Under the pieces are notes generated by a model, which saw only the letters and a program-made list of their open reading frames with translations, did no database searches and had not been told where the DNA came from. A stretch of 64,000 bases of DNA from Gautieria morchelliformis. Lineage: Eukaryota; Basidiomycota; Agaricomycetes; Gomphales; Gomphaceae. The stretch covers positions 1 through 64,000 of the forward strand of contig WHVA01000545.1 of the NCBI GenBank assembly GCA_015179125.1, read 5' to 3'. Positions 22,901 to 33,077 of the stretch are shown here, piece after piece (the stretch's first letter is position 1; each line of letters begins with the position of its first letter). The translations under genes were made by a program, and so were the position numbers.

Positions 22901-24242
22901 AAACGGGATGACCCTATGTGTGCAAGTCGCCTGTGTAATAGAGATCGATCTACGATGGGTGACAATGTGGAGAATGCGTATTCTGGGTTAGGGATAGTGT
23001 TTCCGGTTAGGAAACCAGTTCCGTTTCGCACCGTGGCGCAGAAACGTAACTCTCCATCTTGGACGAATGAGATACGGCTTCGCACAATATTGACGGTAAA
23101 ATTGTGGTGGGTGGTGAGGCGGACAACAGTTAATAGATTATTTTGGAGGGCTGGTACATGTAGGACGTTCGAGAAAATGATGTCCTGTGCCGTTTTCCCG
23201 TCAATTATAGGGGTGAATAGAATCTGTCCCTTTCCGGTTGAATAAACGACTTCATTCGTGGCTAATCGGATGGGTACGTGGTAAGGCTCATAGTTTCGGA
23301 GCCAGTGTCGGTGTGGAGTCATATGACTTGTCGCTCCCATGTCTGTGTTCCAGCGTAAGTTGGCATCGTCGCCATGGGAAGGGAAAGACAGCCGCAAATT
23401 CGCGTTTCCAGCGAGTTCCTGCGTATTTTCGCTCGGGGCGCTCTCTCTGGCTTGGTTTGCGGCCTTCCTCTTGTCATTTCGTGCTGGTCTAAGCTCTGAG
23501 TGAGCGATCCAGCAGCGATCTGCCAGGTGCCCTCGCTTTTTGCATACTGCGCACGTAAGAATAGTACTCTTTTTGCTTCGAGTCGTGGACGGTGCGGCTA
23601 CTGTTGAGATCGTAGAAGCCTGACGTTTCAGGTCTTCATTTCGGAACGCTGTGGCCATGGTGGTACGGTCAAGGGTGCTGATCAGGAGGAGGGCGGACGT
23701 GAAGGCTCCATATTCAGCTTGATCGAGTCCCGTAAGCGCCGCGTGTATGCCGATTTCATCGATAATGTTTTGCACGGTTAGGGTATTCGGTGCAAGGGCT
23801 ATAAGATCATTTGTAGCAGTGTTAACACGGGTGATATAGTCTATAAGAGATTCGGCGTCATCCTTTCGTACATTTAGCAGTTTTTTCATTGCATGGAATC
23901 GACTGTTTGCAACTTGCGACCGGTGCGCTGCTCTTAGCATCTTCCACATCTCAATGGGATCGTCCATCATGCCTTCAACGTGGATGTATTGTGTGGGCAA
24001 TAAGGATTTTAATAGGATGCCGGCCGCTTCCTCCTTTTTCAGTAGCCATTTCTCAGCCTCTGCTGCGTCGGTTGGCCGTTTGAATTCTTCGGTGATAATC
24101 CGCCACGCATTGATAGTCATTAGTTCGCCTTGTAGCGCTACCACCCAAACGTTGTAGTTTGTGCTTGAGAGCTTCGTGCTCTTCGTGTGGTTTTCCGCTT
24201 CTGAATCTGACATGGCGATGATCTCTCCTTCGACTACGGCGC

Positions 24243-24255
24243 GGGGCCCATAACC
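24243..24255 (-). promoter_or_regulatory. Primer-binding site of copia element 1
   Basis: GGTTATGGGCCCC on the element strand, directly inside the upstream LTR. It is complementary to GGGGCCCATAACC. GGGCCCATAACC is the anticodon-arm sequence of eukaryotic initiator tRNA-Met as I recall it, which suggests priming by an internal tRNA fragment as in Drosophila copia. The identical 13 bases occur at 39415-39427. Confidence 0.75.
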
Positions 24256-24440
24256 TGTGAGCGCAGTGATATCTGAGTTCGGAAGAAGATGAGTATGATT
24301 CTTCTTTATCTCCAAGATACTAACTACTTGCCTGAGTTCGGAAGAAGATGAGTATGATTCTTCTTCCGAACTCAGCCACGTACTGTATCTATAGTATAAA
24401 GTTCTAGGGGGGGCGGTTGTGGGCCTCCCTATATGAAAAC

Positions 24441-24854
24441 AGCACGCTCCACTGACATAATCCTGACATAAGCCTGACATAATCCTGACTAAGACGCAAA
24501 CAAACCATGCACTATGGCGGGGCTTGAATGCGAGCGGCGCAGCCGCGAGCAGCGTCTAATCCTGACTAAGACGCTGCGCACGACGCGCGTTCTCTACCCC
24601 CTGCCATCACGCTCTCCCACCGTCCTCCCAGCGTGCTTCTTTCATACAGCACGCTCCACTGACATAAGCCTGACATAAGCCTGACATAATCCTGACTAAG
24701 ATGCAAACAAACCACGCACTATGGCGGGGCTTGAATGCGAGCGGCGCAGCCGCGAGCAGCGTCTAATCCTGACTAAGACGCTGCACACGACACGCGTTCT
24801 CTACCCCCTGCCATCACGCTCTCCCACCGTCCTCCCAGCGTGCTTCTTTCATAT
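24441..24854 (+). repeat. Helitron 5' subterminal direct repeat, two units of about 207 bp
   Basis: CAGCACGCTCCACTGACATA begins both units (about 24441 and 24649), and each ends near CCCAGCGTGCTTCTTTCATA. Inside each are several CCTGACATAA words and a GC-rich inverted motif GCGGCGCAGCCGC. The same GC motif is near the 5' end of Helitron copy 1 (about 5515-5535). Confidence 0.85.
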
Positions 24855-24939
24855 CTATTTCTGTCTCAGGTATGTTCTCACCGCCTGGATCAATTGACTG
24901 ACCCTGATGAGGCATGCAGAAGCTTTTCATTCACTGGTG

Positions 24940-25760
24940 TGTCTCTCATTTAATTTTCGCTTTTTTAACTCATTTTTGGCCCCTTTTTTGGCCAGATTAC
25001 ACCTCTCAGCTCCTCTTCACTCTGCCTGTGGGTGTCTGCCTGCATCCTGGTGAGCATCCTGGCCCCATTTTCGCTTTTTTTGCATGGTTTGCTCATGCAA
25101 GCAGCTCTGCAGTGCCTTGGGTATGTTTTTCTCTTTTATTTTCGCTTTTTTAGGCTTATTTTTGCCTTTCTCATGCCAGATCTATCCTCCCAGCCTCATA
25201 TCTCTTAGGTATGGTTTCATCCTCTGAGCAATTCCCCTTTTCTGTGTTAATTTTCGCTTTTTTGCCCCATTTTTTCCCCTTTTCAGGCCAGATAACACCT
25301 CTCAGCTCCTTTTCACACTACCTGTGGGTGTCTGCCTGCATCCTGGTGAGCATCCTGGCCCCATTTTCGCTTTTTTTGCATGGTTTGCTCATGCAAGCTG
25401 TTCTGCAGTGCCTTGGGTATGTTTTTCTCTTTTATTTTCGCTTTTTTAGGCTTATTATTGCCTCTCTCAGGCCTGATCTATATTCCCTGCCTCATATCTC
25501 TTAGGTATGGTTTCATCCTCTGAGCAATTCCCCTTTTCTGTGTTAATTTTCGCTTTTTTGCCCCTTTTTTTCCCCCTTTTCAGGCCAGATTACACCTCTC
25601 AGCTCCTCTTCACTCTACCTGTGGGTGTCTGCCTGCATTCTGGTGAGCATCCTGCCCTCATTTTTGCTTTTTTGCATGGTTTGCTCATGCTAGAAGCTCT
25701 GCAGTGCCTTGGGTATGTTTTTCTCTTTTGATTTTGCTTTTTAAAGTTTATTTTGGCTGT
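24940..25760 (+). repeat. Leader array of about 2.7 units of 296 bp made of micro-exon and intron-like blocks
   Basis: Landmarks recur every 296-297 bases: GTGAGCATCC or GTGAGCATC at 25050, 25346 and 25643; GTATGTTTTTCTC at 25121, 25417 and 25713; GTATGGTTTCATCC at about 25208 and 25506. Each GT-type donor is followed by a pyrimidine-rich run containing TTTTCGCTTTTTT and by an AG. The blocks between an AG and the next GT are 15-55 bases long. The array lies upstream of the first coding exon and downstream of the Helitron 5' end, and probably forms a spliced 5' UTR. The opposite copy has an array of the same architecture with a different unit (4515-5425). Confidence 0.75.
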
Positions 25761-26284
25761 TTTTCAAGCTTACTTAGGCCTTTTTCATCCCAGATATACT
25801 TCCAAGCCTCCTATTCCTTTGGTAGGTTTTCGTTCTCATCACATTGTTGCTTTTTTGAAATTAATTTAGACTTTGTTATCAGGTCCTCCAACAGGCCTTC
25901 CTGTCATTGGTGAGTTTGGCGGTCACTTTTACTTTTCTTGGATGCTTATTAGATATATCTAAGTCCCTCTGGTATATTTGGTTGTTTTATATAACTTTTT
26001 CAGGCTTGATTTAACCTCTTCATTCCAGATCTGTTCTCCAGGCTGTCACTCCTTAGGTATCTTCCTATTCTCATAGCAATTTTCCTTTTTGGCACCAATT
26101 TTGGGTTTGTCCATAACTGATCAGTTTGCTATTTCTTTCAGTCCCAGCTATCCAGTAAGGTTTTGCCATCTGTATGTTGGATTTTCAAGCTAATGTTGAC
26201 TTGGCCATTAGTTTCCCTTCTTGGTTTTTGCTAGGCTCTGTGCGGTGCTAATCTCTCTGGCCTATAGTGATTGAGGTGGTTGGT
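25761..26284 (+). other. Helitron leader, non-repetitive intron-like part
   Basis: T-rich sequence with further GT...AG-spaced blocks (for example GGTATCTTCC and CCAGTAAGG) and no open frame. It is probably part of the spliced leader of the Helitron gene. Confidence 0.4.
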
Positions 26285-26620
26285 TGGTTGGATTGTGCAC
26301 TGGAAGCTTGCATTGCAGTTTGGTTCTGGCAAGAATTACAACTCCAGTGTGGTCTGTGAACTGGATTGGTTTGGTGGTGCATATTGGATTTAGGGGGTTT
26401 AGGTGGACATTGACCACCTTGCTGGTATCTGTGGTGGATTTGTTAGGTTGGTGGTCAGTTGGTTGGATTGTGCACTGGGGGCTTGCATTGCAGTTTGAGT
26501 CTGGCCAGAGTTACAACTCTGTTAGCCAGTGTGGTCTGTGAACTGGGATTGGTTTGGTGGTTTAGACGGTTTAGGTGGACATCGACCGCATCCCTGGTAT
26601 CCCCTATTGTTGGTTGTGAG
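26285..26620 (+). repeat. Two-unit tandem repeat in the Helitron copy 2 leader (period about 172 bp)
   Basis: TTGGATTGTGCACTGG recurs at about 26293 and 26465. Homologous to 3636-3995 in copy 1. After it, GAAAATGTGAGTATCC looks like a splice donor and TAATCTAAG at about 26693-26701 a splice acceptor before the coding exon. Confidence 0.8.
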
Positions 26621-26767
26621 CTACAATCATTGTGAAAATGTGAGTATCCTTGATAAAAAGAAATTTTTTTGGCTTGATTTGAAACTGACTGTAATCTAAG
26701 GGAGCCCTCTACACCAGAGCATGATAGGCAGGAGGAGCGTGCTCTGGAGCGTCAGCGGCGGTTGCCA

Positions 26768-29700
26768 ATGATGTCCCCTTCTGTGCGTCGTCGGGATAGG
26801 GTTCTCGCTGCAGCTCAAGAACGTCTTCGAAATCCTGACCCTCCACCTCCTCAGCCATTTCCTCGACCTCTACTCCCTCAGGACAATGCAATTCCTTGGC
26901 CTCCTGTGGCTGGACCTTCAAATGCCATTCCACCTGATCTAAGTCCTCGGGATGCTGTACGTGCCATACAGGAACGGTTAGCAGATATGCCTCTGGCACC
27001 TGTGCGTCAGAGACATCCCCTGTTAGCACCGCCACCTGTTCCTGTAGGCTCTGCAGCAGTAGCGGCACTGCGGGCCCAGGCTGCTAATGCCCAGATAGCA
27101 CCTCCTCCTGTCCCTGTAGGCTCTGCGGCGGTAGCTGCCTTGCGGGTCCAGGCTGCTAATGCCCAGATAGCACCTCCTCCTCCCGTCCCTGTAGGCTCTG
27201 CAGCAGTAGCTGCCTTGCGGGCCCAGGCTGCTAATATCAATCCTAGACCTCTGCCACAACAAAGACAGGCATGACGGTGCGCACGACACCCTGAACCTCT
27301 CCCAGATCAAATGCCACTCCAGCAGCAGCCTGAACCACAACAACCTGTACCTCCTCTGCCTCCAGGGCCCCCTGTGCCTCCACAGCCTCTGCATCCACCT
27401 GCTCCTCCTCAGCCCCCTCCACTTCCACCGCCTCCACCAATGCCTTTAAGAACCCTTCCGCTAGCACGTCGCCCTTTGATTGAACAACAGATTGCACCTC
27501 ATGACCTTGGTGCTATGGATGACAAATGTCCAAAATGTAAAGCATGGCATTGGAAGGCAGAGCATCTGTCCGACTCTACCATTGCTGAGCCCAAATTTGG
27601 TATATGTTGTTCAAAGGGCCAGATACACCTTGAATTGTTGATGGAACCTCCAGAACCACTAAAGACTCTTTTGGTCAGCCAAGACAGGCGTGGCAAACAG
27701 TTTAGGGAAAAGATTCGGAACTATAATGCTGCACTGGCATTCGTCTCTGTGGGAGTGAACATAGATGACAAGGTCGTGAATAGACCTGGGCCATATGTCT
27801 TCAAAATTCAGGGAGGCCTCTATCATATTCATGGCGCTCTTCTTCCTACTCAGGGTCAGGATAGGGCACCCAGCTATGCGCAGCTCTACTTTTATGATCC
27901 AGCAGAGGCTTTGCGACGTAGGGAGGCCAATAACAGTTTTGATCCTTTGGATTCAGATGTTTTAAGTGACCTCCAAGAAATGATGCAGGCTCACAATCCA
28001 TTGGTTCCAATCTATCAGCAGGCGATGGAAAGGCTTAGGAACCAGCCAGATAGGTTGACTGTGGAGGCCAGACTCACCTACAGAGCACATACAGACCAGA
28101 GAAGATATAATATTCCTACAGCGGATGAGATTGCCATTGTGCTCCCTGGAGAAGGTGTGCCTGGAGGCACTAGAGACATTGTCATTCAGCTTAGAGGTGG
28201 AGAACTGCAACGAATTCAGGCCGAACATGCTTTGTATGCACCACTACACTATGTGCTTCTCTTTCCCAGAGGTGAATCAGGCTGGGATTGGGACATTCCA
28301 CGGATAGACCAAGCTCTTCCACGACAAGGCCAGGAGGGGGAGGAGGAGGAGGACCCTTCAAGTGACAGGCGTGTGACCATGTCAAAATACTATCGTTATC
28401 GTCTTTTTCCAAGGGAGGGTGAAGCTGAAACTCTCTTCCTAGCTGGCAAGCTCTTTCAGCAATACATTGTGGATGCTTGGGCAGCGACTGAACAGCAGAA
28501 GCTAAATTGGATCAAATACCATCAACACGAGCTGCGAGCTGAGGTCTACAATCAGATGATTGATACATTTGGACCTGAGGACAATCAGGCCAATCCAGCT
28601 AACTTGGGACAAAAGGTCATCTTGCCTGCTACATTTACTGGGAGCGCCAGGGATATGAACGAGAATTTTCAAAATTCAATGGCAATCACTAGGAAGCATG
28701 GTCCAGCAGATGTCTTTGTGACAATGACAGCAAACCCCCAGTGGAAAGAAATCAAAGATGCTCTCAAGCCAGGCCAGACTCCCAGTGATCGTCCTGACTT
28801 GGTTGCAAGGGTTTTTCATCTCAAGAAGGAGCAATTGATCAAACGTATCATGAAGGATGGTATCCTTGGTCGCACAGTTGCACGTGTCCATGTGATCGAA
28901 TTCCAGAAGCGGGGGCTCCCTCATATGCACCTTCTTATATGGTTTAAAGAGGAGGATAAGATCAGGACACCAGAAGCTGTGGATGCTTTGGTTTGGGCTG
29001 TCTTTCCTGATCAGCAAGAGCATCCAAGGCTCTACAAATTAGTTTGTGATCTAATGACTCATGGCCCCTGTGGACAAGCGCGTCCTCGGGCTTCTTGCAT
29101 GACAGAGGGCAAGTGTTCTAAACATTTCCCAAAGGAATTTCGTGAGGTGACATCTGTCACTGAAGATGGCTATCCACAGTATCGCCGTCCTAATGATGGC
29201 AGACAGCATAATGTCAGAGGCAACATCATGGACAACCGCGACGTGGTTCCCTATTGTCCCACCCTCCTCTTGGAATTTGAATGCCATATTAATGTGGAAC
29301 CCACTTTCAATGTGCGCTCTATCAAGTACATTCACAAGTACATGTACAAGGGGCCTGACAGGACCACAATGACCATTAATAAGGAGAGGGATGAGGTTAA
29401 ACAGTACCTCGATGCACGCTATGTCAGCTCACATGAAGGTGCTTGGAGACTGCTGGAATATAAAATGCATGTTCAGGTCCCTCCTGTCATGGCACTTCCA
29501 GTCCATTTGCCAGGCCAGCACAATGTGATATTTGATCCTCATATGGATCCAGGCATGGCTTTGCAGAGGGCAGAGGATGCTAAGACCATGCTCATGGCCT
29601 ATTTTGAAGCCAATGACAGATATCCTGAGGCACGTGAACTACTCTATGTGGAATTTCCTGAGCACTATGTTTGGAAAAAGCAAGCCAAGCGGTGGCAGCC

Positions 29701-31657
29701 TCGCCAGCGGGGTTTCAGTCTTGGTCGCCTTCATTTTGCAAGTCCAGCCTCTGGAGAGCGCTTTTTCTTGCGAACCCTCCTTACAGTTGTCAGAGGCGCA
29801 ACGTCATTTGAGGAGCTTAGATCCTTTGATGGTGACCTTTGTCCTACTTACAAGGCTGCATGCCTGGCAAGGGGCCTGTTAGAAGATGATTCAGAGTGGA
29901 CACAGTGTCTTCAGGAGGCTGCACATATACAAACAGGTTTCCAGCTCAGGAGGTTATTTGTCACTATTCTCCTTCGGTGTAACCCTGCTCGGCCTGCTCA
30001 AATCTGGGAGGAGTTTCAGGAGCGTATTTGTGATGACCTGGAGTATCAGCTTCAAAATAGGCATGGCATTCACCATCCTACCAATGATCAAATCTATGAC
30101 TTTGGTCTCTTTCTCATTGACAAGATCATACGTCAGGGGGGGAAGTCTCTGGATGAGTTCCCAGATATGCCACAGATAATGGGGCACTGGGAGGGATTGG
30201 TAGGGAACCGTTGGATAGCTGAGCAGCGGGACTATGACCCAGCTACAGAGCTGGAAAAAGCCGCCACCAATATTGACAAGCTTAATGCAGAACAGAGGCG
30301 TGTCCATGATGAGATCCTCCATTCAGCCATAAATGGAGAAGGTCTTCTGTTCTTTGTCAATGGCCCTGGTGGTACAGGCAAAACTTTTACCTGGAACACC
30401 CTGGCTCATTCTATCAGAGGAAGGGGTCTTATTGTCCTATGCATTGCATCTTCAGGAATTGCAGCATTGCTTCTAATTGGGGGCAGAACATCACATGCTA
30501 TGCTCAAGATTCCAATTCTGATTCATGAGGGTTCTCTATGTGACATCAAAAGAGGCTCACCATTGGCAGAACTTCTCAAGCAGGTCCATTTGATCATATG
30601 GGATGAGGTGCCTATGCAGCATCGTCATGTAGTTGAAGCTGTCGACAGAACCTGCAGGGATGTCCTAGAGCGTCCAGATCATCCATTTGGTGGTATTACT
30701 GTGGCTTGGGGTGGAGATTTCCAGCAAACTCTGCCTGTCGTTCCTCGAGGTAACAAGGAGGAGATCGTGGGTGCTTCTATCCAAAGATCTCCTTTGTGGC
30801 ATCATGTCAAGGTCCTCCATCTTACTCAAAATATGCGAGTCGACCCTCATGATCCCCAGAGTGAACAATTTGCTCAGTGGCTCTCTGATGTTGGTCAGGG
30901 AAAGGATCTCCCTTTGGACAATTCATTCACACTTCCTCAGCACATGATCTGTGGACCACAGGTGTCAGATCTCATTGCAGCTATCTATCCTAACATTGGT
31001 ACTGGGGAGGCACTCCAAGACAAATACTTTTTGGAACGTGCCATCCTTTGCCCTCGCAATATGGAAATGGATGAGATTAATGCTGAGGTGCTCAATGTAT
31101 TCCCTGGGGAGGAGCGTCTCTATCCCAGTGCAGACTCAGTCAAAGGAAATGAAGATGGCAACGTGTATCCTGTGGAGTATCTCAACTCACTCAACATGGG
31201 TGGGCTTCCTCCATCTCAACTCAGGCTTAAACCTGGAGTGGTACTCATGCTTCTTCGGAATATTGACCTTGGTCGTGGACTCTGCAATGGTACAAGGTTG
31301 CGTCTCATCAATATGACCAACAGGGTACTCTTTGTGAGGATCATTTCAGGACCATTTGCAGGAGAGACTGCATTTATCCCTAGGATTACAGTGACACCCA
31401 CCTCAGACCAATTGCCATTTGAGCTCCAGCGTCGCCAGTTTCCTGTCAGGCTGGCCTTTGCCATGACTATCAACAAGTCTCAAGGGCAGTCTCTTGGCAC
31501 GGTAGGCATAGACTTGCGATACGTGGTATTTTCACATGGACAGTTGTATGTTGCAGTGTCAAGAGGCACTAATTGGAACAGAGTCCATATTCTTTTAGGG
31601 GAGGGGAACAAAACTTCTAATATTGTATACAAAGAAGTGTTGCTGAAGCCTGATTAA
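26768..31657 (+). CDS. Helitron Rep-helicase (RepHel) transposase, one in-frame TGA
   Basis: One frame runs from ATG 26768 to the stop at 31655-31657, interrupted by a single TGA at 27272-27274. The part after it is open for 1448 residues. Counting from 27311, a CPKC..W...E zinc-finger-like motif lies at about residues 75-85. The HUH nuclease motif GLPHMHLL is near 535 and the paired catalytic tyrosines (YIHKY) near 672. The Pif1 helicase follows with Walker A GPGGTGKT (about 1017), Walker B IIWDE (about 1096), GGDFQQTLPV, LTQNMR and INKSQGQS (about 1385). The protein nicks and rolls out the Helitron strand. The proline-rich N-terminus contains three tandem 60-69 bp repeats (27010-27240). At the TGA, copy 1 appears to have CGA, so a C-to-T change is likely, but an intron or a downstream start cannot be excluded. 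The true start may lie in an upstream exon, because an acceptor AG precedes 26702. Confidence 0.93.
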
Positions 31658-31755
31658 ATATGTATTTCCATTTGTATTTAATGTATGTAGTTGCATTTCA
31701 CCAAATAATTCTTTGATTCTATTAACTACCCATGTGCAATGTTAACCCTAAATAA

Positions 31756-31785
31756 CCCGGTGCGAAGCACGGGTCTATTGGCTAG
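31756..31785 (+). repeat. Helitron 3' terminal hairpin and CTAG end
   Basis: CCCGGTGC-GAA-GCACGGG forms a 7-bp stem with one bulged base, followed by TCTATTGG and the terminal CTAG. The next base is the host T. Confidence 0.9.
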
Positions 31786-31787
31786 TA

Positions 31788-32395
31788 AGGTAGAAGACAC
31801 CAGGAACCAGCACCCCTGATGTAATCGAGCGCTTAGATCACGTGACGCGCCAAATCGAAAGACTTGGATGTTGATTTTTCAAAAGTGTGCCAGACCATCA
31901 GTTTTTATATATAGAAGTTGTGTGAATTTTGTCTATAGTTACTCTACTTTTGATCTGATTTGCTAATATGTTATTGGTCAAGGCACTCTGCCCAAGTTTG
32001 CCCAACGCTTGGTGTCACGTGTCACGGGACCCCCCGAAATGGTCATGCGTCATCGGAACCGAGGTTCAAGCGCTGAGAACGCTGACAAATCATGTCACGT
32101 GACGCGCCAAATGTCGAGTTCGCAAAATACTAAAAGTGTCCAAATGGTTCCAAAGGACGAAATAAAGCATTTGGTAAAAAAATTCTTTTTTCTTAACATG
32201 TACTTCAAGGTAGTATAACTCAGCTATCATGCATTATTTGGCTAAATCCTTTCCTACAAGTTCAAGCTAGATATATTTAGAAAACCTCTTAGGACTTAGA
32301 TATGCCAAAATATGATGTGGGTGGGTGGAATTAAGAATGTCAAGAGGCGGCTGGTAGCTTACGTAAGGGGTGCTGGTTCCTGGTGTCTTCTACCT
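31788..32395. mobile_element. 608-bp MITE with 29-bp terminal inverted repeats and TA duplication
   Basis: The left end AGGTAGAAGACACCAGGAAC... is the exact reverse complement of the right end for at least 29 bases. TA flanks it on both sides (31786-31787 and 32396-32397), and removing the element plus one TA restores the copia LTR sequence TAGTACGACG. TA duplication points to the Tc1/mariner superfamily. No coding frame is present. It inserted exactly at the 3' edge of Helitron copy 2. Confidence 0.92.
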
Positions 32396-32397
32396 TA

Positions 32398-32442
32398 GTA
32401 CGACGGGCGACTAATGCCCTGACTGCATCACGTGATGCAACA
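32398..32442 (-). repeat. Copia element 1, terminal part of the upstream LTR
   Basis: These 45 bases are identical to the right end of the LTR at 19880-19999 and complete the upstream LTR that starts at 24256. The palindrome TGCATCACGTGATGCA is present again. GAATG follows. Confidence 0.93.
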
Positions 32443-32815
32443 GAATGTCCATCGCAGCCACTCTCATGAACCTTGCCATTTCCATTTCCAATGCAATCCA
32501 GGAAGTTATAGGTGTGTTCCTTCCATTCTTGCGAACGCGAGATTCGATGGTGCCTTTCATCACTACAGCCCCCTGCCTGGACAATTGTGAGGCCACACGT
32601 GAGCCATGCATTTGTATCCTGTATCACCACCATGAGCTTCCCTCGCAGCCTGTTCCACAAACACCGCCATGTCTAGCTCCAGTGCAAGTCAGGGAGCCAT
32701 GGGTATGTACCTTCCATCACTCCAGAAGGTGGGACTTGACGACGACTTCGCCTCATGGCCGCTCTCGGCCTGGGCAATGGCGAGGCCGCACGTGAATCAT
32801 GCATTTCGTATCCTG
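32443..32815 (+). pseudogene. C2H2 locus B, middle segment
   Basis: Continues locus B after the copia insertion and matches about 46620-46255 (reverse complement) of locus C. It includes the ATCACTACAGCCCC motif and the block ending GCATTTCGTATCCTG at 32815, where the DIRS-type element begins. Splice-donor-like sites (GAGGCCACACGTGAG, GAGGCCGCACGTGAA) suggest repeated short exons. No continuous frame is preserved. Confidence 0.7.
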
Positions 32816-33077
32816 ATTCGGACAAACGCCTTTGTCCGGGTTCTCTGGATGAGGCACGTGATATCTCAGCGTATTGTCCACAATTCTGCTCGCATTGTCC
32901 ACAAGTCTGTCCGTCTGTATATATAGAGCTCATGTTCCCCTTCCTCCCCTCACATCTCGTCTCCCTCACATATCGCGCTCGATAGGTAGAGTTTCCTTGT
33001 TCTCTCACGATCTCGTCTCCCTCACATATCGCGCTCGATAGTCATTAAGACTTCGAGTCGCTCTCTTTTATTTTGCA
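32816..33077 (+). repeat. DIRS/Ngaro repeat A1
   Basis: Opens with a hairpin GGACAAA-CGCC-TTTGTCC (32820-32837). It contains GGTTCTCTGGATGAGGCACG, a TATATATAG box near 32920 and a TCGCGCTCGATAG motif twice. Matches A2 at 37253-37514 with only a few differences. Confidence 0.9.

Larger units (their letters stand above)
24388..31785 (+). mobile_element. Helitron copy 2, complete ends, nearly intact
   Basis: The element is 7398 bp. Its 5' end is TCTATAGTATAAAGTT at 24388, preceded by A. The 3' end is CTAG at 31782-31785, preceded by a hairpin (31756-31773) and followed by T. The flanking sequences join to restore the copia LTR (ACTGTA | TAGTACGACG), so both ends and the A/T target are confirmed by the neighbouring intact LTR. 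The order is terminal subrepeats (24441-24854), a leader array of intron-like modules (24940-25760), a two-unit repeat (26285-26620) and one long Rep-helicase gene. The only visible damage is one TGA in the N-terminal proline-rich region. Confidence 0.95.
19880..32442 (-). mobile_element. Ty1/copia element 1, host to a nested Helitron and MITE
   Basis: Minus-strand Ty1/copia element. The downstream LTR is 19880-19999. The upstream LTR starts at 24256 and is itself interrupted at 24387 by Helitron copy 2 and a MITE, with its last 45 bases at 32398-32442. GAATG duplicates flank the whole. The polypurine run lies next to 20000 and the primer-binding site is 24243-24255. The coding region (about 20027-24213, gag start at 24213) shows in order a CCHC knuckle (CAVCKKRGHLADRC), protease, integrase (HHCC plus D,D,E), RT with FVDDLT, and RNase H. 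It is broken, with about four breaks. Apart from an extra partly duplicated block in the upstream LTR, the two LTRs are nearly identical, so the insertion is fairly young. Confidence 0.93.

Noticed and set aside
32445-32926. Two overlapping plus-strand ORFs of 85-116 residues
   Set aside because: They cross the border between the C2H2 fragment and the DIRS repeat A1, so they cannot be an old gene.
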